From contig CAUJJL010000205.1 of assembly GCA_963205455.1 (NCBI GenBank), positions 1 to 64,000 of the forward strand: a DNA stretch of 64,000 nucleotides, read 5' to 3'. This document shows positions 52,731 through 62,546 of the stretch, piece by piece (positions within the stretch are counted from its first letter, which is position 1; every line of letters begins with the position of its first letter). This stretch comes from Verrucomicrobiota bacterium (GTDB taxonomy: Bacteria; Verrucomicrobiota; Verrucomicrobiia; Opitutales; Opitutaceae). Made by a program: the position numbers and the translations under genes. The notes beneath the pieces are model-generated. The model searched no databases and was not told the DNA's origin. It saw only the letters and a list, made by a program, of their open reading frames with translations.

Positions 52731-53963
52731 ATGCCAACGATCGCAGTGCTTGGCACCTACGACACCAAGGGCCAGGAATTGACCTTCCTGGGCGCGGAGA
52801 TCCGTCGGCAGGGATTATCAGTCATATCCATCGATGTCTCAACCCTGGCACACGACGGGCCTGGCGCTGATTTTCCATCCGATGCTGTTGCCGCCAGATC
52901 GAGTGTCGCGGAATGGAAGAAGGTTCTGGACCGCAGGGATCGCGGAGCATCCATCGCTCTCATGGGCGACGGAGCGGCCCGACTGCTGTCAGAACTCGCC
53001 ACCTCGGGCAGGATTCAGGGAGCCATTTCCATGGGCGGCGGAGGAGGAACCTCAATCGGCTCCACCGCGATGCACGCGCTTCCGTTCGGTTTCCCCAAAA
53101 TCATGGTGACCACGCTGGCGAGCGGAAACACCGCACCCTACATCGGCACCTCAGACCTCGTGCTATTTCCCGCTGTCGTCGATATAGCGGGATTAAATCG
53201 CATTTCGCGGATCACCTTCGAAAATGCCGCAGGTGCAATCTGCGGCATGGTCAATGCCGTCGGGCGCAGGACGAAGGCGACCTCGACGGACAAGCCGATC
53301 GTGGCAGCAAGCATGTTCGGCAACACCACAGCCTGCATCACCGAGGCAAAACGGTTTCTCGAGGAGGCAGGATACGAAGTGCTCGTCTTTCATGCAACAG
53401 GCACCGGGGGACGAAACATGGAGGCTCTTATCGATTCGGGACTGGTCTCCGCTGTGCTTGATCTGACTACCACCGAATGGGCTGACGAGCTTGTCGGAGG
53501 CATACTTTCCGCCGGCCCCACCCGACTCGATGCCGCGGCGAAACGCGGAGTACCGACGATCCTCGCGCCGGGGTGTCTCGACATGGTGAACTTCGGGGAG
53601 CCCAACACCGTGCCGCCCCGCTTCGCTGGAAGGCGTTTCTATCAGCACAATCCCCAGGCCACCCTCCTTCGCACGAACGCCGAGGAGTCCTCACGTCTCG
53701 GACGCATCCTTGCGGAAAAGGCGAACGCGCACAAAGGTCCTGTCCAGCTCTACCTGCCGCTGAAGGGCCTCAGCGCGATTGGAGAGCCAGGTCAGCCCTT
53801 TCACGATGCACAAGCCGACGCGGCGCTGTTCTCGGCGATTCGCGAGCATCTCAGACCCGGCATACCCTTGTTCGAACTGGACGCAGGCATCAACGATCGA
53901 TCCTTCGCCCAGGCATGCGCTCACGGGCTTCTGGAACTGCTCCATAAAACGTCATCTGCTTGA
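52731..53963 (+). CDS. Tm-1-like ATP-binding protein (UPF0261)
   Basis: The start at 52731 gives MPTIAVLGTYDTKGQE, the standard N-terminus; the open frame to 52563 lies in the upstream gene. The 410-residue protein has GTYDTKG (8-14), MGGGGGTSIGSTAM, the ALPFGFPKIMVTTLASGN block, then GMVNAVGRR and SMFGNTTACI, all typical of UPF0261. In the plant protein Tm-1 this domain binds ATP. Bacterial members commonly sit next to the PEP-hydrolase-type TIM barrel, as in this operon (first gene). The reaction is not known. It is 16 bases after the giant gene and ends the operon. Confidence 0.9.
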   Translation: MPTIAVLGTYDTKGQELTFLGAEIRRQGLSVISIDVSTLAHDGPGADFPSDAVAARSSVAEWKKVLDRRDRGASIALMGDGAARLLSELATSGRIQGAISMGGGGGTSIGSTAMHALPFGFPKIMVTTLASGNTAPYIGTSDLVLFPAVVDIAGLNRISRITFENAAGAICGMVNAVGRRTKATSTDKPIVAASMFGNTTACITEAKRFLEEAGYEVLVFHATGTGGRNMEALIDSGLVSAVLDLTTTEWADELVGGILSAGPTRLDAAAKRGVPTILAPGCLDMVNFGEPNTVPPRFAGRRFYQHNPQATLLRTNAEESSRLGRILAEKANAHKGPVQLYLPLKGLSAIGEPGQPFHDAQADAALFSAIREHLRPGIPLFELDAGINDRSFAQACAHGLLELLHKTSSA

Positions 53964-53982
53964 GCGAGGCTCCCGTTAGTTT

Positions 53983-54384
53983 TCATGATCGATCGCTTTG
54001 CGCGAGGTGTTCGACCAGGACATGCGCTGTCGAAAGGTTGGTTGCAAGCGGGACATCATAGACGTCACACACCTTCATCAGCGCCGCGATATCGGGCTCA
54101 TGGGGGTGGGCGGTGAGCGGGTCTCGAAGGAAAATCACCGCGCGCACCTCGCCCGTTGCAACGAGCGCACCAATCTGAAGGTCGCCCCCGAGCGGACCCG
54201 AAAGCATGGCCGTCACCTTTATGCCCGTCTTCTCCTGCACAAGCGAACCCGTCGTCCGTGTACCGACGAGCCGCTGTCCCTCCAGAAAAGTGCGGTGTCG
54301 CTCAACGAAGGCAACCATCGCCTCCTTCCTTGCATCGTGAGCAATGAGTGCGACGTAGCGTGGCGGCTTGCCGGGCGCGTTCAT
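53983..54384 (-). CDS. mgsA: Methylglyoxal synthase
   Basis: This 133-residue protein carries the family motifs [24 protein letters not shown] (phosphate loop), [16 protein letters not shown] with the catalytic aspartate, and [15 protein letters not shown]. It converts dihydroxyacetone phosphate to methylglyoxal and phosphate, a bypass when glycolysis is phosphate-limited. The start codon overlaps the gltX stop by 4 bases (ATGA), so its translation is coupled to gltX, an unusual pairing. It converges on the UPF0261 gene. Confidence 0.94.
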   Translation of the reverse strand: MNAPGKPPRYVALIAHDARKEAMVAFVERHRTFLEGQRLVGTRTTGSLVQEKTGIKVTAMLSGPLGGDLQIGALVATGEVRAVIFLRDPLTAHPHEPDIAALMKVCDVYDVPLATNLSTAHVLVEHLAQSDRS

Positions 54385-55718
54385 TGAGCAGAAAGGGATG
54401 GTCCCATGATCCCAAGGAAACGCCGGATGCGCCGTCCGGCACGTTCGGGGCCAATGACCCGCAGAACCCCATAGAACGTCGGCCCCGCGCTGCCGCCGGA
54501 AAACGCGAAGCGCCCGGGGTGAATGTAGTCGGAGGTGCTCATTCCCTTTGATGCCGCCAGACCTTGCAACCAGGTCTCAAGCGAGGCATCCGATGAAAAA
54601 TCTGCTGACGTGAGTGCATCCAGAAACTCCTGCAGACGGGCGCAGGGATCTCCCTTGGACCGGATCTTTTCCGCGGACTTTGCATCGTAGGGGAAATCTT
54701 CCGTGAAGAAGTAGCCGATTGCCGCGGGCAATTCCTCTAGCGAGCGTACTTTGACCTGACAGAGCGCAAGCACAGATCGCAGGTATTCCTCCTCCGGGCG
54801 GTGGAGCGCGAGGAAACCTGTTCCACCGAGGTACTTTGCAGCCACGGCGTAGTACTGGTCGGGCGTCATGGCGTGCAGGTACGCCATGTTCATGTGCGCC
54901 ATCTTCTTCTCATCAAATCGCGCATTCCCCTGATGCACCGCGGGCAGATCAAAGAGGCGGATGATCTCCTCAATCGGCATCTTCTCCTGATCGTTCTTTG
55001 GAGACCAGCCCAGCAGACAGAGAAAATTCACCAGAGCCTCAGGCTGAAACCCTCGCCTCTGGTATTCTTCGATCAGCGCGCCCTGATCGCGTTTCGACAT
55101 CTTTCCTGGGCCATGCTGCTTCAGGATCAACGGAATGTGCGCATACACCGGCATGGGCGCACCGAATGCCTGAAACAACTCCGTGTGTTTGCTCGTGTTC
55201 GAAAGATGGTCCTCACCTCGGATCACGTGGGTGATCTTCATGGCGATGTCATCGACCACATTCACAAAGTGGAAGACGGGATTACCGTCGGATCGAATGA
55301 TGACAAAATCTTTTTCTTCGGTTCTTTCCACCCGACCCCGAATCGCATCGTCGATGATCTGCGGTTTACCTGAAATCCGGAAAAACGTAGCCCCTTCACG
55401 TTCATAGGTGCGCCCGGCGTCACTGAGCTTGTCGAGATAGGCACGATAAATGTCGGCGCGTTCGCTCTGGCGATATGGACCGAATCCTCCGCCAACAAGC
55501 GGTCCTTCGTCCCAGTTCAACCCCAGCCAGCGCAGGCTGTCATAGATCACCTGCAGGAATTCATCGCTGTTCCGCTCCTTGTCGGTATCCTCAATGCGCA
55601 GGACAAAGGTTCCCCCGGTGTGGCGGGCATAGAGCCAGTTGAAAAGTGCAGTCCGGGCGCTGCCGATATGGAAGAATCCGGTGGGACTGGGTGCGAAACG
55701 AACGCGGACGGGTGACAT
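54381..55718 (-). CDS. gltX: Glutamyl-tRNA synthetase
   Basis: This 445-residue class I synthetase has the HIGH-type motif [28 protein letters not shown], the KMSKS-type motif [12 protein letters not shown] and a helical anticodon-binding end. It is a little shorter than the usual 470-500. The zinc-binding cysteine set between the two halves of the catalytic domain is missing ([17 protein letters not shown]). Many bacterial GltX lack it. It overlaps mgsA by 4 bases. Start at 55718 is 50 bases from the divergent peptidase gene. Confidence 0.94.
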   Translation of the reverse strand: MSPVRVRFAPSPTGFFHIGSARTALFNWLYARHTGGTFVLRIEDTDKERNSDEFLQVIYDSLRWLGLNWDEGPLVGGGFGPYRQSERADIYRAYLDKLSDAGRTYEREGATFFRISGKPQIIDDAIRGRVERTEEKDFVIIRSDGNPVFHFVNVVDDIAMKITHVIRGEDHLSNTSKHTELFQAFGAPMPVYAHIPLILKQHGPGKMSKRDQGALIEEYQRRGFQPEALVNFLCLLGWSPKNDQEKMPIEEIIRLFDLPAVHQGNARFDEKKMAHMNMAYLHAMTPDQYYAVAAKYLGGTGFLALHRPEEEYLRSVLALCQVKVRSLEELPAAIGYFFTEDFPYDAKSAEKIRSKGDPCARLQEFLDALTSADFSSDASLETWLQGLAASKGMSTSDYIHPGRFAFSGGSAGPTFYGVLRVIGPERAGRRIRRFLGIMGPSLSAQ

Positions 55719-55768
55719 GACGAGAGTTGCGCTTGAGATGCGGCGAAAGGAAGAGCAAGAAGCAGTCG

Positions 55769-56539
55769 ATGGAAACTGTCAAAGCCGCACCGTTTGATCC
55801 CCGCGAGTTCGTCAATCGTTTTGCTGAAACCGCCAGTCGCGATGGGTTTCGTGCTGAAACCATGACGGAAATCGACGGATGCCCTTTGATTGCACTGACC
55901 AAACGCACCGCGGGGTCGCGTCCGCGGATCTACCTGTCAAGCGGAGTCCACGGCGACGAACCCGCCGCGCCTCTTGCACTGCTCGAATTGCTGGAGCGAG
56001 GTGTGTTCGACGCGCGGGCGGTCTGGTTCCTCGTCCCCATGCTCAACCCGAGCGGCTTTCCCAGGGGAGTAAGGGAAAACCTCGCGGGCGTCGACTTGAA
56101 CCGCGACTACCGTAATCCGACGAGCACCGAGGTTTTGGCCCACGTGAAATGGCTCGAATATCAACCCCGGTTTGACCTGTGTTTCTGCCTGCATGAGGAC
56201 TGGGAATCGACGGGCTACTACCTCTACGAATTGAATCCTCTGGCAAGAACCTCCCTCGCCGAACTCATGATCCAGACGGTCGGATCCGCCCACGCGATCG
56301 ACCATTCATCTGAAATCGATGGCCGCCCCGCCATGGGTGGCATCATCCGACCCGATGGTGATCCGGCATTGCGCGATCGCTGGCCGGAAGCACTCTACCT
56401 GCGCGCCTATCATACGAGCCTCTCCTACACGCTGGAAGCCCCCTCGGGGTTTCCCCTCCCGGAGCGTGTCGCCATGCACACGCTCGCCGTCGAGACGGCC
56501 CTGAATCACTATCTGCGCGGATCGAGTTCCGCGAAATAG
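55769..56539 (+). CDS. M14-family zinc carboxypeptidase/deacylase-like protein
   Basis: The ATG at 55769 gives a 256-residue protein with zinc ligands H61 and E64 ([18 protein letters not shown]), LNRDYRN as substrate-binding motif, a third ligand H142 (LHEDWE) and the catalytic glutamate E223 ([13 protein letters not shown]). The layout fits the small M14 branch that includes succinylglutamate desuccinylase, aspartoacylase and cytosolic peptidase-like forms. There is no signal peptide, so it should be cytoplasmic. The substrate is unknown. It lies divergent to gltX. Confidence 0.85.
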   Translation: METVKAAPFDPREFVNRFAETASRDGFRAETMTEIDGCPLIALTKRTAGSRPRIYLSSGVHGDEPAAPLALLELLERGVFDARAVWFLVPMLNPSGFPRGVRENLAGVDLNRDYRNPTSTEVLAHVKWLEYQPRFDLCFCLHEDWESTGYYLYELNPLARTSLAELMIQTVGSAHAIDHSSEIDGRPAMGGIIRPDGDPALRDRWPEALYLRAYHTSLSYTLEAPSGFPLPERVAMHTLAVETALNHYLRGSSSAK

Positions 56540-56585
56540 TTGACGGCGAACAATCCGCGGGTTTCGCGCGCGGTTCTCCTGACGA

Positions 56586-59021
56586 TCAGTGCTGGCGACG
56601 TCCCCACCTATGGAAAATCGCTTCCAGCACACCAAACTGATCGGTCAGCAGTCCTTCGTAACCGCAGGGGCGATCATCCCAATGGCGCCAGTCAACGCCA
56701 CTTTGATTCCCGCCAAAAACCCGCGCTCCAGCCAGCCCGTGGCAGAGCCTTGCGAGCATGCGGTCGGCCTCGCGCTTGAGGCCGCAGCGATACAGCGCCA
56801 TCACAAAATGGCGTGTCTGCGAATGGGTGCGCCCGCCATTCTGGTAATAGCCCAGGGGATACCCGAGGATGATGTCCGAAAGATCGCAGTCAGGGATGTG
56901 CCAGAGGTTCCCAGGCAAGCCCAACGCGGCATCGGGCATGCCGACCCTGCGTGACTCCTCCAGCAACCGCTCCAGGATCGCCCGCGCTTCAACGTCATCG
57001 ATCAGGCCCTCAGCAATCGCTGCCCCATTGACCGCGAGAAACGCGTAGTCATGCAGCTTGTCTTCCCGGCATCTCCATCCGGCAAGCCATCCCGTTTCCT
57101 TGTTCCAAAAGGTGTCCCGATAGTTCGACCGCAGGCGTCGTGCCCATTCGGAAACCCGCGCCGCCTCCTCCTTCTCGCCGAATCGTACCAGACCGCGCTC
57201 AAGTTCGAGCAGGGCGCCATACATGATCGCATTGGAGAAGGCGTCCTTCCAGCCAAACGAAATCACGTCGAACCAGCACGTGCTCCATTGCCTGCTTCCG
57301 CTTTCGCCCGTGCGGTGCAGACTCTCAATCAAACCATCACCGTCAAGATCGCGTCCTCGAGCCGCATGAATCTTCCCCAGGATGCTTGATCGATAGTTGC
57401 GCCACCAAGCCCGTGTGGCTCCATGACACAAAAACTCACCCACTCCGCGCAGTGCCGAAGCACCCGTTTGCAGGTATTCGTCATCCGCATCATGGGAGGT
57501 ACCGTCCTGAAGCAGCCGACCGGCCGCGTACCCAGGCCCACCCGTCAGCCAACGCTCAAGCGAATAGCGGAGAAAATCCATTGCCGGAAGTCCTGGCAGA
57601 ATATCCCCCTGCGGACGTATCACGGCCGCCCAGGTATCCATGCAAACCGGGCAATGCATCGACGCGCCATTGTTGCTGAGCGTACCGGTATCCGCCCGGA
57701 ATGTCAGCGCTGTCCACTGCGTGCGCGCGAGCGCCCGCTGGACGACCGCAGGCGCATCCCGCCTCAGGATCATCTTCGGCCGCCTGGGTGTCAGCGTGAA
57801 CGTCACCCGATGCCTGCCCGCGCGGAGCCGATGCAGCCCCTCCGCAGTGGGCTCCTCCCCTACTTTCAATTCGAGAATATTGAGATCCTGGGATCGGCGG
57901 CAATCACTTCTGACCCATCCGAGCGATGAGGAACTTGCGATTTCCCAGCTTCCGAATGCCGGGATCGTCACTAGTGCCGGCAGAATGACTCCCCCTGCCT
58001 CCCCTCTTTCGGAAAGGCGTCCGAGCACATGCGATGGTGACACACTGTTTCTAAGGCCAATCATCCAGGCGGCACTGTGCCACGCCAGTTCACTGCGCCT
58101 CGCAGAACGTTCAGCCTCAAGTGAAATTCCTTCGGGTGTGACCGTCCATTTCAGACAATAGTGCTGGTTTCCGGCAGAGAAGGTATACGTGACGCAATTT
58201 CCAGCAACCGCAGTAGTTCCCTCTATGTCGCAACGGACCGAAGAAGCCACGAGCGGCGCGGCACCGACAGGATGAAGCTGGGGCCCCTGGGAAAAAACCG
58301 GCGGACGCGTCGACAGGATGCTTCTCCCTTCATTCTTCCTGTCCTCGATATGCAGCCCAAGATGTGAGAAACCCGGACGGCCCAGTGTGAATCCAACCTC
58401 GAAGTCCTTTGTGCGATAATGCACGGCGCCGTCGTTTCGGCGTGCCCTCACACCCGAGGGCAGGCCGCTGAGGTCCACCTTGGATATCCGTAGAAGCTTC
58501 TCGTTTCTCGGAGCGATCGGATCCAGCAGCTCGCCTTCCAGAATAAACGCGGACATTGCCAGGTTCCATGGTGACCAGCCGCCATCAATGCCTGACTTTC
58601 TGATCTCAATGATCACCCCGGACACCACGGTGGGTGGAAGTCGAAACCAGCGGATCAGTGTTGGAATCTCCTGAGGCAGATTCTCCTTCTTCCAGATCAC
58701 CTGCCATTTTCCGGCTGCCCACCCAAGCAGCCGAATGCTCGTGATCCAGTCGAGATCCTGGCGGCTGCCACACTTGTGGTATCCCTGACCGCGACGTATG
58801 CCCAGCCGATGCAGACGGGCACGGCCATGAAGCCGTACCACACGCTGGTGAATCAGTCGCTTCTCCGGAACATCTCGCTCTCCGGCAAGCGGACGGGTCC
58901 ACACCGCGCGTCCGGCATCCAACCGCGAGTTGGTAAACAGGTCCCCCATGGGAGGCTCATAGTCTGCTAGCGTCAGCAAATCCTGAATCATGAAAGGAAG
59001 GCGTTGGGTGACGCATTTCAT
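56586..59021 (-). CDS. Six-hairpin glycosidase-like protein
   Basis: The start at 59021 is favoured by AGGA 8 bases upstream on the minus strand and by the match of the N-terminus (MKCVTQRLPFMIQDLL); the frame reaching 59279 overlaps glgA. The 811-residue protein has an N-terminal beta-sandwich half and a C-terminal alpha/alpha-barrel (about 400-811) with hairpin motifs such as FSNAIMYGALLELERGL, LHDYAFLAVNGAAIAEG, GYPLGYYQNGGRTHSQTRHFVMAL and RPCGYEGLLTDQFGVLEAIF. This is the fold of GH15, GH63 and GH78-like enzymes; I cannot name a GH family. Convergent or operon relation: same strand, downstream of glgA by 206 bases, hinting at glucan metabolism. Confidence 0.75.
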   Translation of the reverse strand: MKCVTQRLPFMIQDLLTLADYEPPMGDLFTNSRLDAGRAVWTRPLAGERDVPEKRLIHQRVVRLHGRARLHRLGIRRGQGYHKCGSRQDLDWITSIRLLGWAAGKWQVIWKKENLPQEIPTLIRWFRLPPTVVSGVIIEIRKSGIDGGWSPWNLAMSAFILEGELLDPIAPRNEKLLRISKVDLSGLPSGVRARRNDGAVHYRTKDFEVGFTLGRPGFSHLGLHIEDRKNEGRSILSTRPPVFSQGPQLHPVGAAPLVASSVRCDIEGTTAVAGNCVTYTFSAGNQHYCLKWTVTPEGISLEAERSARRSELAWHSAAWMIGLRNSVSPSHVLGRLSERGEAGGVILPALVTIPAFGSWEIASSSSLGWVRSDCRRSQDLNILELKVGEEPTAEGLHRLRAGRHRVTFTLTPRRPKMILRRDAPAVVQRALARTQWTALTFRADTGTLSNNGASMHCPVCMDTWAAVIRPQGDILPGLPAMDFLRYSLERWLTGGPGYAAGRLLQDGTSHDADDEYLQTGASALRGVGEFLCHGATRAWWRNYRSSILGKIHAARGRDLDGDGLIESLHRTGESGSRQWSTCWFDVISFGWKDAFSNAIMYGALLELERGLVRFGEKEEAARVSEWARRLRSNYRDTFWNKETGWLAGWRCREDKLHDYAFLAVNGAAIAEGLIDDVEARAILERLLEESRRVGMPDAALGLPGNLWHIPDCDLSDIILGYPLGYYQNGGRTHSQTRHFVMALYRCGLKREADRMLARLCHGLAGARVFGGNQSGVDWRHWDDRPCGYEGLLTDQFGVLEAIFHRWGRRQH

Positions 59022-59029
59022 CAAAACAA

Positions 59030-59033
59030 TCCT
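59030..59033 (-). promoter_or_regulatory. Ribosome binding site choosing the glycosidase start
   Basis: AGGA on the minus strand lies 8 bases before the ATG at 59021. It supports that start over the longer frame, which would overlap glgA. Confidence 0.6.
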
Positions 59034-59227
59034 GCCCCGCCGAGTGAGCGCTGATGAAGATTCTGGTATAAATTTGGTGCAGGCAGGGACCGCCAAAACA
59101 CGGTCGTGATTCCGCGATGACTCAGGTGACCAAGGGACTCTGGGTGCTTCGATGGAGGAACACCGTTCGACGAACCACCTCCCGGGTGGCAATTCCTGAC
59201 AAACACCTCGGATCCCCGCAGGTCCCG

Positions 59228-60670
59228 TCAGACGACGTTCTCGTAAAGCTGCTCGTAGAGCGCGGCCGCACGATTCCATCCGAAATCGCGCCTCATTCCA
59301 CGCTTCTGAATCGCACGGAATCTCGCCGGATTCTTGAATAGATCCATAGCCCGGGCCAGCCCCTTGCCCAGTCCTAGGGCGGTGGGAGCAAACATGATTC
59401 CCGAGCCTCCTGCCGGATCGTCATCGATGTCCACGACGGTGTCGATCAGACCGCCCACGCGGGAAACAATGGGAATCGTACCGTAGGCCTGCGAATACAT
59501 CTGATTCAGGCCGCAAGGTTCAAAGAGAGACGGCATCACAAAAAAATCGCTTCCTGCTTCGACCAGATGACTCATCGACTCATCCAGTTGCAGGGAAAGC
59601 TTCACCTTGTCCGAAGCCCCATCCGCCCATTCGGTGAGAGCCTTCACCAGCGCCCCTTCACCTGTGCCCAGTACAACCAGCTTGACATCCTGAGTGAGGA
59701 AAAAATTCCGATTGGCGAGAAGGAGCGAGATTCCCTTCTGCTCGGTGAGCCGCGCCACGACACCAAAAATCGGGCCCGCAAATGATGCTGGCCAGTTCAT
59801 GCGCTTCAGGAGTTCGGTCCGACATGCACCTTTCCCGGAAAGATCATCAGCCGAATACCGCGCAGGCAGCAACGGATCGATTGCGGGATTCCACACAGTG
59901 GTGTCGATCCCGTTGAGCAGTCCCACCAGATCATCGGCCCGTGTATGCAGGACTCCCTCAAGCCCGCAGCCGAATTCCGAAGTCTGAATCTCCCGGGCAT
60001 ATTGCGGGCTCACCGTGGTCACCTGGTCGGCAAAGAGGATGCCCGCCTTCATGAAACTGACCTGACCGTAGAACTCGAGGCCGTCGATGCTCATGAATTC
60101 GTCGGGAAGATTCATCCGCGCAAACGCGGTTCGCGGAAACACGCCCTGGAATGCAAGGTTGTGGATCGTGAACACCGTCTTCAACGCAAGCGTCACTCCA
60201 TGGCGGCGCTCTGCATAACGGAGAAAGATCGGCAGGAGGGCGGTCGGCCAGTCGTGAGCGTGCAGGATGTCGGCACGAAGTTCCAGAACCCTCAAAGTCT
60301 CCACTACGGCCTTTGTGAAGAGGATGTAGCGGTTGTCGTTGTCCTCGTAGTCCCTCTCACCGTTTCCATAGACACCGGCGCGATCGAAGAACTCCTCGCG
60401 CGAGACCAGGAACACCGACAAGTTTCTTTTCGGCGAAAATTCGAGGATGTCGCAGGAGGCAAAACGATCCCCCATCTCGATTTTCAGCCTGAGACGGCGA
60501 CGGGCCGTGCCCGCATCCGGGTGGGCCAGCGCGACGCGATATCCGGGAAGGAAAACAATCACCTCGTGCCCCCGATCCGCAAATGTCGAGGCAAGGGCTC
60601 CCACAGCATCGGCCAGACCACCAGTCTTGACGTAGGGAAACAACTCGCTTGCGACATGTACGATCTTCAT
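59228..60670 (-). CDS. glgA: Glycogen (starch) synthase
   Basis: This 480-residue GT5 enzyme uses ADP-glucose to extend alpha-1,4-glucan. The N-terminal YVKTGGLADAVGALA is the ADP-glucose-binding motif. TIHNLAFQGVFPR, LLNGIDTTVWNP and the C-terminal FEPCGLNQMYSQAYGTIPIVSRVGGLIDTV are the usual GlgA landmarks. In the donor-binding end the pattern E-x7-E is represented by the EPCGLNQMYSQAYG segment. The gene is followed by the six-hairpin glycosidase and is divergent from parA. Confidence 0.95.
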   Translation of the reverse strand: MKIVHVASELFPYVKTGGLADAVGALASTFADRGHEVIVFLPGYRVALAHPDAGTARRRLRLKIEMGDRFASCDILEFSPKRNLSVFLVSREEFFDRAGVYGNGERDYEDNDNRYILFTKAVVETLRVLELRADILHAHDWPTALLPIFLRYAERRHGVTLALKTVFTIHNLAFQGVFPRTAFARMNLPDEFMSIDGLEFYGQVSFMKAGILFADQVTTVSPQYAREIQTSEFGCGLEGVLHTRADDLVGLLNGIDTTVWNPAIDPLLPARYSADDLSGKGACRTELLKRMNWPASFAGPIFGVVARLTEQKGISLLLANRNFFLTQDVKLVVLGTGEGALVKALTEWADGASDKVKLSLQLDESMSHLVEAGSDFFVMPSLFEPCGLNQMYSQAYGTIPIVSRVGGLIDTVVDIDDDPAGGSGIMFAPTALGLGKGLARAMDLFKNPARFRAIQKRGMRRDFGWNRAAALYEQLYENVV

Positions 60671-60941
60671 CGGGGCGGAGATTGGGAGTTGAATACGCTG
60701 TTCAGGTACAATGCGTCCGGAGTTCGCCCTGCGCCAAGCCGTAAATCGACAGACTGCACGCCCCCTTGTTCATCGTGCCAATGCCCTGCGCTTCGGAAAC
60801 CAATACAACCCAAAAGGTATGCCTCGACCGCTCGTCCCCACCGATCCATCCCTGAGGAGCAACGTCATTTTGTCATTGCCGGGTATGGACAATGCAACCC
60901 GGGTGCCCGACAGTGCGGTCTCCACTTTTCTCACGCTTTTC

Positions 60942-61730
60942 ATGCGCACCGTCACTTTCACGATCGCCAATCAAAAGGGCGGCGTCGGCAAGACCACCAC
61001 CGCCGTCAACCTCGCCGCTGCTCTTGCCGAAAAGAAGATTCCCACCCTGCTGATCGACCTCGATCCGCAGGCGAATGCCACCAGCGCTCTGGGTGTGGAA
61101 AAAAAGGAAGGGTTGAGCCTCTACGGTCCGCTTCGAGGAGAAGGAAAGGCAGGCGACATGGTGGTGAGCACCGCCTATGCCAATCTGGAATTGATCCCGA
61201 GTGAGGAGGACCTCGCCGCGGCCGAAATCGAGATCGCCCAGTCCGACAATTATCTCAACAAGCTTCGCACAGTGCTGCAGCCGCTCAAGGATGCGGGCAA
61301 GCACCGCGTCATCATCATCGATTGCCCGCCGTCCATGGGTATGCTTTCCATGAACAGCCTTGCCGCCGCGGACTTCCTCCTCATCGCGCTCCAATGCGAG
61401 TACCTCGCCCTCGAGGGACTCGGCCAGATCATGCGCAACGTGGAGCGCATTCGCGAAGCAGGAGTCAACCGCTCGCTCGAGCTCGGGGGCGTCGTGATGA
61501 CGATGTTTGACATCCGCACCAATCTCGCGCGTCAGGTCGTGGAGGAGGTGAGAAAACACCTGCCCGAAAAGCCCTTCGACACTGTGATCCCGCGTACTGT
61601 CCGTCTCAGCGAAGCCCCCAGCTTTGGAAAAACCATTTTCGCCTACGATCCGCTATCGCCAGGAGCGACCGCCTACCGGAATCTGGCGAAAGAAGTGATC
61701 GCCCGTTTCAAGCTCAAGGAGTCCGCCTAG
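60942..61730 (+). CDS. parA: ParA/Soj-family ATPase
   Basis: The start at 60942 gives MRTVTFTIANQKGGVGKTT, with the signature lysine K12 and the Walker lysine K17. LIDLDPQANAT, VIIIDCPPSMGML and TVIPRTVRLSEAPSFGKTIF are the usual chromosomal Soj motifs. The 262-residue protein drives segregation of the origin region with ParB at parS sites. No parB follows; two ABC-2 permease genes come next after 6 bases, which is unusual since parB is normally adjacent. I see no parS-like site in the flanks. The family call is firm, the segregation role less so. Confidence 0.9.
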   Translation: MRTVTFTIANQKGGVGKTTTAVNLAAALAEKKIPTLLIDLDPQANATSALGVEKKEGLSLYGPLRGEGKAGDMVVSTAYANLELIPSEEDLAAAEIEIAQSDNYLNKLRTVLQPLKDAGKHRVIIIDCPPSMGMLSMNSLAAADFLLIALQCEYLALEGLGQIMRNVERIREAGVNRSLELGGVVMTMFDIRTNLARQVVEEVRKHLPEKPFDTVIPRTVRLSEAPSFGKTIFAYDPLSPGATAYRNLAKEVIARFKLKESA

Positions 61731-61736
61731 GCCCGC

Positions 61737-62543
61737 ATGTCACTCGCCAAATATCGTCACGCGTTCCTGATCGGCCTTCAGAGCAACCTGGTGTACCGCT
61801 GGAATTTCGCGGTGCGCGCGAGCTTTTCGTTCATCCATCTCGCCTATGTCTTCATCCTCTGGGGCGCGGCCTTTCAGGGGAGAACACAGGTAGGAGGATT
61901 CGACCTGAGTCAGACCCTGACCTATTTCGTTGTGGTCCTCATCCTCCAGTTTTTCATCAGCGCAATGCATGAGGACTACGAGATCTCCGAGGAGATTCGC
62001 AACGGTCTCATCAATCAGTTTCTCCTGAAACCCATCAACTATTTCGCCTACAGGTTCAGCATCTTCACTGCAGCGCGGACCGTCTCCGGAGGCCTCGCGC
62101 TCGTCCCGATCCTGATCGTCCTGCCTTTCCTTTCCGGACATCTCGCACTTCCGGAATGGGGTTGGTCCTACGCCTTGGCCCTGCCCGCTCTGATCCTCTC
62201 GGCTCTGATCCAGTTCACCCTCGCCTACTGCTTTGGTCTCCTCACCTTCTGGTTCCTCGAAATCCAGTCATTCGTCATTCTCTCGCTCGCGATCGAATCC
62301 GTATTGGGAGGCCAGGTCTTCCCGCTCGATCTCTTTCCTCGCTGGCTCTACGAACTCTCCACCTGGCTCCCATACTACTACCAGATGTACTTTCCCGCGG
62401 CGATCCTGACCGGACGCATCGCGGATCCTGCCCTGGTGCTCCGGGGACTCGGCATCCAGGTATTCTGGGCAATCGCACTGTACGGCATTGCCCATCTTCT
62501 CTGGATGCGCGGTCTGCGGCGTCACACTGCCGTTGGAGGATGA
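61737..62543 (+). CDS. ABC-2 type permease subunit 1
   Basis: The 268-residue protein has about six membrane helices and the pattern of the ABC-2 family of PF06182 type: NLVYRWNFAVRASFSFIHLAYVFILWGAAF, then EISEEIRNGLINQFLLKPINYFAYRFS and the VLGGQVFPLDLFPRWLYELSTWLPYYYQMYFPA segment. The ATG lies 6 bases after parA. A second permease follows 3 bases later. Such pairs need an ATPase encoded elsewhere, since none is here. The substrate is unknown; relatives export lipid or drug-like compounds. Confidence 0.85.
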   Translation: MSLAKYRHAFLIGLQSNLVYRWNFAVRASFSFIHLAYVFILWGAAFQGRTQVGGFDLSQTLTYFVVVLILQFFISAMHEDYEISEEIRNGLINQFLLKPINYFAYRFSIFTAARTVSGGLALVPILIVLPFLSGHLALPEWGWSYALALPALILSALIQFTLAYCFGLLTFWFLEIQSFVILSLAIESVLGGQVFPLDLFPRWLYELSTWLPYYYQMYFPAAILTGRIADPALVLRGLGIQVFWAIALYGIAHLLWMRGLRRHTAVGG

Positions 62544-62546
62544 AGC

